Positions 19,449 to 28,599 of a stretch of DNA of 64,000 bases are shown here, piece after piece; positions within the stretch are counted from its first letter, which is position 1; every line of letters starts with the position of its first letter. The stretch lies in NCBI RefSeq assembly GCF_030546745.1, contig NZ_JAUOPD010000001.1, positions 248,001 to 312,000 on the forward strand, in the 5' to 3' direction. The translations under genes were made by a program, and so were the position numbers. Under the pieces are notes generated by a model, which was not told the DNA's origin, made no database searches, and saw only the letters and a list, made by a program, of their open reading frames with translations. The stretch comes from Thalassotalea sp. 1_MG-2023. GTDB lineage: Bacteria > Pseudomonadota > Gammaproteobacteria > Enterobacterales > Alteromonadaceae.

Positions 19449-19536
19449 ATAATCAGAAAACGCCTTTTATCACTTAAGTTTAAATATAACAGTATCTGGT
19501 AAAAATACCTTACTAATTTTATGCTAATTTTTTTCT

Positions 19537-20766
19537 TCATAGTAAAATTTCAGCTACTCTTCCCTGACTTAGAAAGTCTTGCGGGCTAGCGGTAGGGCCA
19601 TAAGCACCAGATTGATAAATAATAGCAAAATCACCAATACTTGCTTTGGGTAGCTCAATTTTATTTGCTAAAACATCAAGCGGTGTGCACAACGGGCCTA
19701 CAAGTGTGACACATTCCGTATCGTTATTTTCAGGTGACATTTTATTACCTAACGACACAGGATAATTTTTTCTTATCACTTGTCCGAAGTTACCCGAGTT
19801 GGCAAGGTGATGATGTAAACCACCATTGCAAACAAGAAACTTTTGCTCTCGAGATGTTTTAATATCAACTACTTTACTGGCGTAAACACCACATTCACCC
19901 ACTAGATATCGGCCAAGCTCCATGATAATTTCTACTTGTGAAAGCGTTACATACTGTGTGAACAAACGCTCTAAATTTTCCATAATAGGCGCGGTATTTA
20001 ATCGTTTATCCCCAGGGAAATATGGAATACCAAAGCCACCACCTATATTAATATAGTAGATCTTATTCTTTGTGATCAGCATGAGCCTTTCTGCTAGTGC
20101 AAAGGTATTATTATGCATGTCGATGATGGCATCTGCTTGCAAGTTTTGGGAGCCTGAGTAAATATGAAAACCCCTAAAATTTACCGCATCATAATCCAGT
20201 GTTGTTAGCACTTCAGGTAATAGCTCTTCATCTATACCGAAGGGTTTAGCTCCCCCAGACATTCGCATACCAGAGGCTTTCAGTTCAAATGCTGGGTTTA
20301 CGCGTATTGCTACATTTGGTGTGGTATTCAGTTGTTTACCAAGCTCAATAATGCTCGCTAATTCGTTTGTTGATTCAACGTGTAGGGTAATACCTGCAAC
20401 TATAGCTGCTGTGATATCTTCTTGGGTTTTTCCTGGGCCTGCAAAACTAATATTCGTTGGTGACATGCCTGTTTGTAATGCTAGCAATAACTCTTTTTTT
20501 GAAGCAACATCAAAGCCTTTGACTAACGGTTTAATAAAATTGACCAGTGGCAGATAAGGATTCGCTTTAACGGCATAATGCAAACTTACTTGTGGTGGTA
20601 AGGCGGCTTTGAGTGTCGTAATCGTATTTTTAACGATATTTGCATCATACGCATAAAAGGGAGTTTGTCCGACGAGCATTTCAATTTGTGCTAACGTTTT
20701 GTCACCAATCAATAGCTGTTGTTGATCAATGTGAAACTGTGACATAGGGGCATGTAATTTACTCAT
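19537..20766 (-). CDS. PLP-dependent decarboxylase, exosortase A-associated family
   Basis: This is an alanine racemase-fold (fold III) decarboxylase related to diaminopimelate and ornithine decarboxylases, 409 residues long. The PLP lysine is Lys67 in HYAVKAN. FAGPGKT and the glycine-rich NIGGGFGIPYF are phosphate-binding segments. The second-subunit active-site motif is GPLCTPLD, and YQSGAYG lies near the C-terminus. It resembles TIGR03099, the decarboxylase that accompanies the exosortase-A acyl ligase. Its ATG overlaps the ligase stop by 4 bases, so the two are translationally coupled. The substrate amino acid cannot be read from the sequence. Confidence 0.85.
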   Translation of the reverse strand: MSKLHAPMSQFHIDQQQLLIGDKTLAQIEMLVGQTPFYAYDANIVKNTITTLKAALPPQVSLHYAVKANPYLPLVNFIKPLVKGFDVASKKELLLALQTGMSPTNISFAGPGKTQEDITAAIVAGITLHVESTNELASIIELGKQLNTTPNVAIRVNPAFELKASGMRMSGGAKPFGIDEELLPEVLTTLDYDAVNFRGFHIYSGSQNLQADAIIDMHNNTFALAERLMLITKNKIYYINIGGGFGIPYFPGDKRLNTAPIMENLERLFTQYVTLSQVEIIMELGRYLVGECGVYASKVVDIKTSREQKFLVCNGGLHHHLANSGNFGQVIRKNYPVSLGNKMSPENNDTECVTLVGPLCTPLDVLANKIELPKASIGDFAIIYQSGAYGPTASPQDFLSQGRVAEILL

Positions 20767-22358
20767 GATACTTTATCCGAAAAGTAAGATTGGTACGTTG
20801 ATGTTAGTAAACTACGATCAAGCTTACCATTTGCGTTATGTGGTAGCTCAGACAAAACAATGATTGTTTCTGGTACCATGTAAGCGGGCAGAGCTGCTTT
20901 ACAATGTAACAATAGTTCGTCTTGTAATGTTTGTTCGTCTTGCGTACTCGAGACAAGTGCAATAATACCTTGCCCTAGCATTAAATGCTCTATACCGATT
21001 ACCACACACTCTAAAACATTTGCATGTTGGTATAACACTTCTTCAATTTCAGAGGGACTGACTCGATAACCTGATGTTTTGATCATTTCATCGTTTCTAG
21101 CAACAAAATATAAATAACCCTCTTTATCTTTTTTCACGGTATCGCCTGAATACACAGCTATTTCAGGTAACTTTATTCCTTGTGGTGAACAAGGGGATGG
21201 TTTAAAACGTTTTTGCGTTGCTTGTTGGGCATTCCAATATCCTAAGGAAACTAACGGTCCGGTATGCACAAGCTCACCAGGTTCATTCTCCGTGCATTCT
21301 TTTCCTTGGTCATTAATCACAAAGATTTCTGCATTTGGAATGGCTTTGCCTATTGAGTTGGGTTTACAATCAATTTTTTCTGGTGGTAAATAGGTTGAAC
21401 GAAAAGCTTCTGTCAGCCCATACATCATATAAGGCAGCGCATCAGGCACTGCTGCTCTTAAAGTTGATAAAATATTTTCAGGTAGTGCACCGCCTGAATT
21501 AGTGAAATACCGCAAACTTGTGGTGTTATACTTTTGCCAATTAAGCTTTGCTAATTGACCCCATAACGGCGGTACGCCAGCAAGACCAGTGACGCTATGT
21601 TGCTCTACTGCTCTGAGCAAATCTTGTGGTAATAAGTAATCAATCAAAACTGAATGCGCACCCGCGAGGAAACTTGTAGTAAGTTGGCTAAACCCGTAAT
21701 CAAAGCTAATGGGTAATGCAGCAAGAATCACATCGTGTTCGTTGTTATGTAGATAGCTGCTAACAGATTGTGCGCCGATAACAATATTCTGATGGGATAG
21801 TACCACGCCTTTGGGCTTTCCTGTGCTGCCAGAGGTGTAAAAAATAGCCGCCATTTCGGTTGATTTTATCGGCCGAGAAGGTGGTGCAGTGAGTTTATTT
21901 TCACGAAAAAATCCCCACGATATGACACTTATGTGCTCGATGGTTTCGTGAGTCACTTCTTGTTCATCAACGAGTAAAATATAGCGTAACGACGTGAGAT
22001 TATTTAGTTGATTTTTGAGGGTATGAAACCTTGCTTTATTGGTCACTAATAACGTTGTTTGGCAATCTTCTAATATATGTTCAACTTGTGCTGTTTTTAA
22101 TAATGGATTAATCGGAACAAAAACAGCGCCTATTTTACTACATGCAAATAAAGCGGTGACTGCTGTTATATTTTTCGGTAGTAAAACTGCGATACGATCG
22201 AAACGTGTGATCGATAATGCGCTATAACCATTAGCATTAGTGGTGATTTCGTGTTGCAACTGTTGATATGTAAGGCTGGTCGACTTACAGGTTAAAGCAG
22301 TTTTATCGGCATATTTGCTGGCTGAACTTGAAATGAGTTCATGAACAAAGCTGGTCAT
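20763..22358 (-). CDS. AMP-forming acyl-CoA/acid ligase, exosortase A-associated family
   Basis: This 531-residue ANL-superfamily enzyme activates a carboxylic acid with ATP. Motifs are YTSGSTGKPKG (174-184), YMMYGLTEAF (A5-like), YSGDTVKKDKEGYLYFVAR with the Asp that binds ribose, the hinge segment KTSGYRVSPSEIE, and the catalytic Lys in NANGKLDRSLL near residue 515. It resembles TIGR03098, a family described as always neighbouring the decarboxylase in exosortase genomes. No acyl carrier protein gene lies within the block, so the acceptor may be CoA or a carrier encoded elsewhere. It is the first gene of the probable five-gene operon. Confidence 0.85.
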   Translation of the reverse strand: MTSFVHELISSSASKYADKTALTCKSTSLTYQQLQHEITTNANGYSALSITRFDRIAVLLPKNITAVTALFACSKIGAVFVPINPLLKTAQVEHILEDCQTTLLVTNKARFHTLKNQLNNLTSLRYILLVDEQEVTHETIEHISVISWGFFRENKLTAPPSRPIKSTEMAAIFYTSGSTGKPKGVVLSHQNIVIGAQSVSSYLHNNEHDVILAALPISFDYGFSQLTTSFLAGAHSVLIDYLLPQDLLRAVEQHSVTGLAGVPPLWGQLAKLNWQKYNTTSLRYFTNSGGALPENILSTLRAAVPDALPYMMYGLTEAFRSTYLPPEKIDCKPNSIGKAIPNAEIFVINDQGKECTENEPGELVHTGPLVSLGYWNAQQATQKRFKPSPCSPQGIKLPEIAVYSGDTVKKDKEGYLYFVARNDEMIKTSGYRVSPSEIEEVLYQHANVLECVVIGIEHLMLGQGIIALVSSTQDEQTLQDELLLHCKAALPAYMVPETIIVLSELPHNANGKLDRSLLTSTYQSYFSDKVS

Positions 22359-22382
22359 GGCTAATGCCTACGAGAAGCGTAA

Positions 22383-22412
22383 ATATAAAATGTTGATGTT
22401 ATGTTAATACAA
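22383..22412 (-). promoter_or_regulatory. Candidate promoter of the acyl ligase operon
   Basis: On the minus strand TTGTAT (22407-22412) and TTATAT (22383-22388) are separated by 18 bases, ending about 25 bases before the ligase ATG at 22358. The match is moderate in an AT-rich region, and read-through from the patatin gene is also possible. Confidence 0.35.
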
Positions 22413-22468
22413 ATTGTGTACTGATGCTATGCCTTTGCTTTTCAAGTTAAATTACTTTGAAATAACAA

Positions 22469-23323
22469 TTAAAGCTTTACTGTTTTGTTGACATCAATTG
22501 ATAGCGCTTTTACTTTGATCGGTAATATTTTCGTGGCAGTATGATAGCCCTTGTAATATAGGGCTTCTTTTTGTGCTAATGTCATTCCAAAGTCAACTGC
22601 TGAAGAAATACCCGTATTGACGACTACTGTATTATGCCAGAATGCTTCATTAATATATTCTCGAGATATGGTGGTCATAAAAGTACGTATTAATAAGCTG
22701 ACATATTGCACGATTGGGAACATGCCTTTTATTTTGATATCGTCATATTCATAATCGCCTTTCAAGCGAAAGCAAACCACAGGAGTGCCATCATTTGCCC
22801 AATCACGATGTAAGGCATCTTCTGATAAAATGCTGCCATCAACCATTAAATGTTTATCAAAGGTTTTAAAGCTAAAAACCAATGGAATTGACATCGAGAA
22901 GCGTACCGCAAGCGACACTTTTAAATCAGGTGTATTTTCTTTGTTAAAGATCACGGGTTTACCGCGAGCTACGTCAGTTGCAACAATGTGTAAGTTAAAG
23001 GGCATTTCTTTGAATGTTTTGCCATGAAGTAGGCGATCGATCCAACGTTCAAATACATCACCTGAACTAAGGCCGCCATTACGTAATAATTTAATTAAAG
23101 AATAACCACGAAACTTTGTATAATCGGTATTTAGAGCGACATGTTTAATTTCAGCAATGGATAAGCCTGAAGCATATAGACTGCTAATAATACTACCACC
23201 GGAAACTCCAACAATATGATCAAAATCGAGATCATATTCATGAAGTGCTTGTAAAATGCCAACGTGGGCAGGAAGGCGTGTTCCGCCGCCAGCAAGAATA
23301 GGGACAATTTTTTGAGTATTCAT
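22469..23323 (-). CDS. Patatin-like phospholipase
   Basis: This serine acyl hydrolase is of the patatin/RssA type, 284 residues from the ATG at 23321-23323 (a GTG three codons upstream is possible). With numbering from that GTG, the oxyanion-hole loop is AGGGTR (14-19), the nucleophile elbow is GVSGG (Ser44) and the catalytic Asp is in VDGS (Asp165). Such enzymes deacylate phospholipids or other acyl esters. No signal peptide is seen, so it is probably cytosolic or peripherally membrane-bound. It is 110 bases upstream of the acyl ligase on the same strand and may belong to the same lipid-related unit, though a separate promoter is possible. Confidence 0.85.
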   Translation of the reverse strand: MNTQKIVPILAGGGTRLPAHVGILQALHEYDLDFDHIVGVSGGSIISSLYASGLSIAEIKHVALNTDYTKFRGYSLIKLLRNGGLSSGDVFERWIDRLLHGKTFKEMPFNLHIVATDVARGKPVIFNKENTPDLKVSLAVRFSMSIPLVFSFKTFDKHLMVDGSILSEDALHRDWANDGTPVVCFRLKGDYEYDDIKIKGMFPIVQYVSLLIRTFMTTISREYINEAFWHNTVVVNTGISSAVDFGMTLAQKEALYYKGYHTATKILPIKVKALSIDVNKTVKL

Positions 23324-23488
23324 AGCTTTCACTTTAAAACTAACTTATTGTTATCAATATAATTATGGTCAAAAACCATAATATTGCATAATAATTTATA
23401 AAAGTTCATGTAAAAGTGTTTTTTACGACTGAGGCTTTTTGATAAATTTAATCTCAGAATAACAACGTATAAGGTGCGAAGTAAGTCG

Positions 23489-24250
23489 ATGATAAAATGG
23501 ATTATGTGGTGTTATTTTGCTCTTTGTGGGGCATTACACGCGAGTGAGTTGGCTGATACCCTCGAAAAAATTAAACCCTCTGTTGTTGGAATTGGCGTTT
23601 ATACGCCAACTGGTCGGCCTAAGAATCAATTACATGGCACAGGCTTTGTCATAGGCAACGGAAAATTTGTTGTTACAAATCATCATGTAGTACCAGAATC
23701 GTTAAACGTTGCATTAAAACAACAACTCGCGGTATTCGTTGGCTCAGGGCGGCAAGCAGTTGTGCGCAAAGCACGTTTGATTGATTCATCAGCGAAGTAT
23801 GATTTAGCTGTACTTGCCATTGAGGGTGACCCTTTACCCGCCATGACGCTATCAAATAGTGATTTTATCAGAGAAGGTAGTTATGTTGCGTTTACTGGTT
23901 TTCCTATTGGTGCAGTGTTAGGGCTTTATCCGGTAACACACAGAGGTATTGTTGCGAGTATCACGCCAACTATTACGCCTGTTGCTGATGCTAAAAAAAT
24001 TAACATCGCAATGTTAAAACGTTTACGTGATCCTTACTTAGTGTATCAATTAGATGCAACCGCTTATCCTGGTAACAGTGGTAGTGCCTTATATGAAGTT
24101 TCTACTGGCAAGGTGGTTGGTGTGATTAATAAAGTATTTGTGCAAAAAACCAAAGAAGGGGTGATCACAAACCCTAGTGGGATAACTTATGCTATTCCTA
24201 TTAAATATGTAATTGAATTGCTAGAAAAAAACAAAATTACGTTCAAGTAA
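23489..24250 (+). CDS. Secreted trypsin-like serine protease
   Basis: This is an S1 family protease of DegP/HtrA protease-domain type without a PDZ domain. Starting at the ATG at 23489 gives 253 residues with a signal peptide ending near LHASEL; a GTG at 23474 would add five residues. The catalytic triad is visible as His in VVTNHHVV, Asp in SAKYDLAVL and Ser in YPGNSGSAL. It is predicted to be periplasmic. It is divergent from the patatin gene and convergent with yibQ. Substrate unknown. Confidence 0.8.
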   Translation: MIKWIMWCYFALCGALHASELADTLEKIKPSVVGIGVYTPTGRPKNQLHGTGFVIGNGKFVVTNHHVVPESLNVALKQQLAVFVGSGRQAVVRKARLIDSSAKYDLAVLAIEGDPLPAMTLSNSDFIREGSYVAFTGFPIGAVLGLYPVTHRGIVASITPTITPVADAKKINIAMLKRLRDPYLVYQLDATAYPGNSGSALYEVSTGKVVGVINKVFVQKTKEGVITNPSGITYAIPIKYVIELLEKNKITFK

Positions 24251-24290
24251 CAGGCTGAGTGATATTTTAGCGGATTTAACAAATTTGCCT

Positions 24291-25043
24291 TTAGTCTTCT
24301 GCGGCCACTTTTGAAAGCACAGAGGGTTTTGTTGGAAGTAAGGCTGAAATATTGACTAAGTCGATATTGTGCTTGGCTAATTCAGGAATGAGTGTTTGCA
24401 GTGCTTGCATGGTTTCAGGGTGAGGGTGTGCAATAGCTACTACGCGTTTATTTTTTTTAGCATAATAGATAAGCTCATTAAATTGTTGACGAATATAGTG
24501 CTGGTCTAATTGATTATCGAGAAAAACTCGACGACTTAAATTTGGTACATCAAATTGCTTGGCTAAGCTTCTAGCTTTCGACCCTCGAGTGGTAACACTG
24601 TCAATAAAGATAAGTTCTTTCTCTTTTAAAAAACGCATGGTCCATGCCATGGGTGAATATAATGTAGTGAGCTTACTACCCATATGATTATTAATACCAA
24701 CAGCAAAGGGTATTTCTTCTAATGCGAGCGTCAGAGTATGGCGAATTTCTGTTTCATCCATTTGCGCAGTTAATGCGCCAGGTCCTAATGCTTTACCTGA
24801 GGTTGATTCCATCGGTACATGAATAATCACATCTTTGTTTGATTGATGGGCTTGTTCAGCGATTACTTTACCAAACGGTGTATGAGGCAATACAGCAAAG
24901 GTGATATTACCGGGTAATGCTAAGGTTTCGCTATCTGTTTTTCGGTACCCAATATCATCAATAATAATGGCAACCTGTGCATTTTGGGCAATGCATTGGC
25001 AAGCAAAAAAAACGAAGAATGCTAAGAGCGAATATTTAGTCAT
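24291..25043 (-). CDS. yibQ: Divergent polysaccharide deacetylase YibQ
   Basis: This 250-residue periplasmic protein has a signal peptide (1-19). The divergent polysaccharide deacetylase fold shows AIIIDDIGYR, FAVLPHTPFG, HVPMES, NNHMGSKLT and AHPHPET as expected for the family. The His/Asp residues of the active NodB-type site are partly kept (DD and HxxMGS). Its position after envC is conserved from E. coli (gpmM-envC-yibQ). The true substrate is not established. Confidence 0.88.
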   Translation of the reverse strand: MTKYSLLAFFVFFACQCIAQNAQVAIIIDDIGYRKTDSETLALPGNITFAVLPHTPFGKVIAEQAHQSNKDVIIHVPMESTSGKALGPGALTAQMDETEIRHTLTLALEEIPFAVGINNHMGSKLTTLYSPMAWTMRFLKEKELIFIDSVTTRGSKARSLAKQFDVPNLSRRVFLDNQLDQHYIRQQFNELIYYAKKNKRVVAIAHPHPETMQALQTLIPELAKHNIDLVNISALLPTKPSVLSKVAAED

Positions 25044-25118
25044 GCGATAGGTATTATTTTATTATTCTCATGAGTCTATCAAGTAACCTGCTGAGTTTCG
25101 AGATTAACTAACAATTAA

Positions 25119-26279
25119 TTAACGACACCATAGTTTAGGGTTTACCGCCTTGCCATTATGACGTATTTCAAAATACAGTGCTGATTGGTTTTGACCACCA
25201 CTTTGCCCAACAAGAGCGATGGGCTCACCCGTTTCTACTCTATCGCCAACAGATTTTAATAGCGCTTGGTTATGGCCATATAAGCTCATGTAACCGTCTC
25301 CGTGATCAATAACGGTCACCAATCCATAACCTTTCAACCAATCTGAAAATAGCACCACGCCATGGTGAATAGTTGATATTGTTTTACCTGAGGGCGCAGC
25401 TAATAAAACGCCTTTCCATTTTAAATAGCCTTGCTTTCTTGAACCAAAACTGCGATTTATTCTGCCATTTACCGGCCAATTAAGCTTACCGCGTAGTGAT
25501 GATAGCCCGCTGAGTGAAAAATCTTGTTTACTTAAACGTGCGATTCTGGCTAATGCTGCAACTAAACTTTCTTCTTCAGCCTCTAATTTTTCTAACTGCT
25601 GCTTTGCTGACATTAGTTGATTATTTAAAGCGTTAACCGTTTTTTCTCTACGTTGTTTGCCTGCTTCTAGTGCTTGCTTGTCTTCTTGTTGTTTCTTTTT
25701 TAATTGAGCAAGTTGTTGTTGTTGTAAGAGTTGTTGCTGTTCAACTTCATTTAATTGGGTAATTGTTGATTGAAAGGCTTCTATTTCTTTTATGCGAGCG
25801 GTATTTAAATATTGATAGTAACTAACAGTACGTTGGACTTTGCCTGGGTTTTCTTGGTTTAAAATTAATTTTAGATAATCATGATGCCCAGTACTGTATG
25901 CGGCTCTAAGCTGTTTTGCTAGCAGGGCTTCTTGTTGCTGTTTTTTATTGGTTAACTGTTGTTTTTCTTTCGTCAGACGATGCAGCGTTTGTTGCGTGTT
26001 GTCTAGTTTTTTGTCTGTATTTCGTAGCGATTTAGTCTGCTGAGATATGGCGAGCTCATCGGATTGAAGTTGTTTAAGTAAACGTTCGCGTTCCTGATCA
26101 ACTTCTTTAATAGTGGATTTTTCTTTTTTGATCGCTTTTTTTACTTGATCGAGCTGTTCATCAGTCGCTGTTTCTTGTGCATATAGTACTGGTGAGAACA
26201 ACAGAACCACAACAGATAAAAAGCGAGTAAGTACTCGCTTTTTATCCCGCCATACTTGCAAAAGGCTATGTGTTGTCAT
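25119..26279 (-). CDS. envC: Murein hydrolase activator EnvC
   Basis: EnvC sits in the periplasm at the septum and activates amidases AmiA/AmiB through a catalytically dead LytM domain. The 386-residue protein has a signal peptide with a long n-region (1-35). A Gln/Lys-rich coiled coil follows (about 40-245), then a C-terminal M23-like domain (about 275-385). That domain lacks the first metal His/Asp (the segment reads KGVLLAAPSG) and has ALYFEIR in place of the HLHFE metal site, as expected for an activator. The amiC product at 52703 is a likely partner. Unusually, a terminator-like hairpin is encoded inside the signal-peptide codons (26218-26243). Confidence 0.92.
   Translation of the reverse strand: MTTHSLLQVWRDKKRVLTRFLSVVVLLFSPVLYAQETATDEQLDQVKKAIKKEKSTIKEVDQERERLLKQLQSDELAISQQTKSLRNTDKKLDNTQQTLHRLTKEKQQLTNKKQQQEALLAKQLRAAYSTGHHDYLKLILNQENPGKVQRTVSYYQYLNTARIKEIEAFQSTITQLNEVEQQQLLQQQQLAQLKKKQQEDKQALEAGKQRREKTVNALNNQLMSAKQQLEKLEAEEESLVAALARIARLSKQDFSLSGLSSLRGKLNWPVNGRINRSFGSRKQGYLKWKGVLLAAPSGKTISTIHHGVVLFSDWLKGYGLVTVIDHGDGYMSLYGHNQALLKSVGDRVETGEPIALVGQSGGQNQSALYFEIRHNGKAVNPKLWCR
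26218..26243 (-). terminator. Terminator-like perfect hairpin inside the 5' end of envC
   Basis: AAAAAGCGAGTA and TACTCGCTTTTT are exact inverted repeats separated by two bases (26218-26243). On the minus strand this is a GC-centred stem with a four-base loop followed by TTTTT, a textbook intrinsic terminator. It lies 75 bases past the gpmI stop but 36 bases inside envC. No start codon between the hairpin and the signal-peptide core would give a sensible N-terminus. Confidence 0.65.
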
Positions 26280-26317
26280 ACTAAAGAATAAACTCGCTGA
26301 AAAAGTATCATGCGATA

Positions 26318-27862
26318 TTATGAAGTAAGCTCCATCAGATTTGAACCTGTCATTTCTTTTGGTTGTGGTAGTGCCATCAAATTTAAAATAGTAGGAGCAA
26401 TATCGCTAAGTGCACCTGTCGATGCAGGCGTTGCGTCACGACCAACAAAAATTAGTGGAACGGGTTCACAAGTATGTGCGGTATGTGCTTGACCTGTTTG
26501 GTTATCTGCCATCTGTTCTGCGTTACCATGGTCAGCTGTAATTAAGCATTCACCGCCAACACTTTCTAGCGCAGTAACTACGCGTCCGATACAATTATCT
26601 ACAGCTTCACAAGCTTTAACCGCGGCATCAAACTTTCCGGTATGACCCACCATATCGCCATTGGGATAATTACACACAATAAAATCATACGATTGAGATT
26701 CAATGGCTGCAACTAATTTATCAGTTAATAAAGGGGCGTTCATTTCTGGTTGAAGATCATAGGTAGCGACTTGTGGGGAAGGAATTAACACTCGCTCTTC
26801 GCCAATAAAGGTATCTTCTCTACCCCCACTAAAAAAGAAGGTTACATGCGCGTATTTTTCAGTTTCAGAAATACGTAGTTGCGTTTTGTCATGCTTTTCT
26901 AACCATTCCCCTAGAACGTTATTGAGCTCTTCTGGCGGAAATGCACTTGGCGCATTAATATCGGCGGCATATTCTGTTAACATCACAAAATCTGCTAACG
27001 CAGGCGCTTTCTTCTTAGTAAACCCATCAAAATCTTGTTCGACAAAAGCGCGTGTAAATTGTCTAGCTCTATCAGCTCGAAAGTTCATGAATATAATAGC
27101 ATCACCGTCATCAACGGTTATTGCTTGACCGCTTGTATTAGGAATTGCTGTTGCTTTGACGAATTCGTCATTTTCATCACGTTGATAGGCGGCTTGTAAT
27201 CCTGAAACAGCATCTGTTGCTTGATATTCTGCTTCACCGAGTACCATTAAATTGTAGGCTGCTTCAACACGCTCCCAGCGTTGATCTCTATCCATCGCGT
27301 AATAGCGGCCAATAATAGAAGCGACTTGACCGCAACCTAATTGGGCAAATTTTTCTTGTGCTTTTATTAATGAATTTTCAGCACTCCGTGGTGGCGTGTC
27401 ACGACCATCGAGAAACGCATGTAAATATATCTCTTTTGCGCCCCGAGCGTGTGCTAGCTCAATCATGGCAAGAATGTGATCTTCATGGCTGTGTACACCA
27501 CCTGGTGACATTAAGCCACATAAGTGAACAGCTTTATTGTTAGCAACCGCTTTATCTACAGCAGAAACAAGCGCGGGTACTTGGTCAAATTCATCGTCTG
27601 CAATCGCTTTAGTAATACGAGTAAAGTCTTGATAAACAATGCGTCCAGCACCTAAATTTACGTGTCCTACTTCAGAGTTACCCATTTGGCCATCTGGTAG
27701 TCCTACTGCCATTCCAGATGTTTGAATAAGCATTTTAGGCTTGGTGGCCCATAAGTTATCTAATACCGGAGTTTTTGCGTGTTGAATTGCATTTGATTCT
27801 TGGTTTTCTCGATAGCCCCAGCCATCTAAAATAATTAATACGGTTGGTTTTTTATTAGCCAT
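26318..27862 (-). CDS. gpmI: 2,3-bisphosphoglycerate-independent phosphoglycerate mutase
   Basis: This cofactor-independent mutase interconverts 3- and 2-phosphoglycerate in glycolysis using two manganese ions. I start at the ATG at 27860-27862 (514 residues), which has AGGA nine bases upstream and the usual MANKKP start; a frame five codons longer is open. Seen are the metal Asp in LDGWG (Asp13), the catalytic Ser63 in GNSEVGH, DGRDTPP, the RADRAR segment and ADHGNAEQM near the C-terminus. It is the first gene of gpmI-envC-yibQ. Confidence 0.96.
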   Translation of the reverse strand: MANKKPTVLIILDGWGYRENQESNAIQHAKTPVLDNLWATKPKMLIQTSGMAVGLPDGQMGNSEVGHVNLGAGRIVYQDFTRITKAIADDEFDQVPALVSAVDKAVANNKAVHLCGLMSPGGVHSHEDHILAMIELAHARGAKEIYLHAFLDGRDTPPRSAENSLIKAQEKFAQLGCGQVASIIGRYYAMDRDQRWERVEAAYNLMVLGEAEYQATDAVSGLQAAYQRDENDEFVKATAIPNTSGQAITVDDGDAIIFMNFRADRARQFTRAFVEQDFDGFTKKKAPALADFVMLTEYAADINAPSAFPPEELNNVLGEWLEKHDKTQLRISETEKYAHVTFFFSGGREDTFIGEERVLIPSPQVATYDLQPEMNAPLLTDKLVAAIESQSYDFIVCNYPNGDMVGHTGKFDAAVKACEAVDNCIGRVVTALESVGGECLITADHGNAEQMADNQTGQAHTAHTCEPVPLIFVGRDATPASTGALSDIAPTILNLMALPQPKEMTGSNLMELTS

Positions 27863-28151
27863 GCCAGTTCCTAACATATATTTTTCAGCGAACGTAAACT
27901 GCTGCCAAGTATATCAATTACGATAATAAATTGCTGCTATTGAACTAGACAAAATCGTTCTAACAAAAACCATAGCGTTGATTGCAATGCGGTAATTTTT
28001 TGAACAATGAAGAATAGCGTAATAGTGAGTTTTTTATTGATAAACGATTTTTTGCATAAAAGACGGTATGAATGATTGAATAAATCTGTAAAAAAACGTA
28101 GTAATCTGTATACTGTCGGCAAAATTTTCGAACTTAAATACGATTAAACAA

Positions 28152-28577
28152 ATGGAACAATTTATTGCGTTTTTAGGGAATCACCCTATGTTAACCGCTG
28201 CTTGGGTTGGTATATTTTTGGCGATTGTAGTCATAAGTGTTCGCATAAAGCTTTCTCCGATCAAACAGTTATCTCCTCAAGAACTGACTTTTCTCGTAAA
28301 TAGAGAAGAGGGTGTTGTGGTAGATATACGCTCAGAAAAAGAGTTTAAAACGGCTAGAATTTTAGACGCTAAACACTTACCAAGCGAAAAAGCGAATAAA
28401 GATGACTTTGCTACGCTTGAAAAATCGAAAGATAAACCCATTATTCTTGTATGCGCTGCTGGTGTATCAGCTTCAAATGTTGCCAATAAAATGCTTAAAG
28501 CAGGCTTTAGCCGTGTCAGTGTTTTGAAAGGTGGCATGAATGCTTGGTCTGGTGCAGGGTTACCAGTAGCAAAATAA
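28152..28577 (+). CDS. yibN: Membrane-anchored rhodanese-like protein YibN
   Basis: This 141-residue protein has an N-terminal transmembrane helix (about 13-31) and a single rhodanese domain with active-site Cys101 in VCAAGVSA. Rhodanese domains carry persulfide sulfur; the YibN substrate is not settled. It heads yibN-grxC-secB-gpsA, divergent from gpmI, the same order as in E. coli. A TATACT at 28109-28114 may be its -10 element. Confidence 0.9.
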   Translation: MEQFIAFLGNHPMLTAAWVGIFLAIVVISVRIKLSPIKQLSPQELTFLVNREEGVVVDIRSEKEFKTARILDAKHLPSEKANKDDFATLEKSKDKPIILVCAAGVSASNVANKMLKAGFSRVSVLKGGMNAWSGAGLPVAK

Positions 28578-28599
28578 TTTGATTAATTGAGAATTTGTC

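Noticed and set aside
16688-23323. Possible canonical quorum-sensing synthase locus (LuxI/LuxR)
   Set aside because: The acyltransferase is LuxI-like in its N-terminal part but matches the exosortase-associated family better, and no LuxR-type regulator is nearby.
27937-28122. 61-codon minus-strand frame in the gpmI/yibN divergent gap
   Set aside because: No ribosome binding site, no recognisable family, composition like translated AT-rich promoter DNA; it covers the likely yibN promoter.
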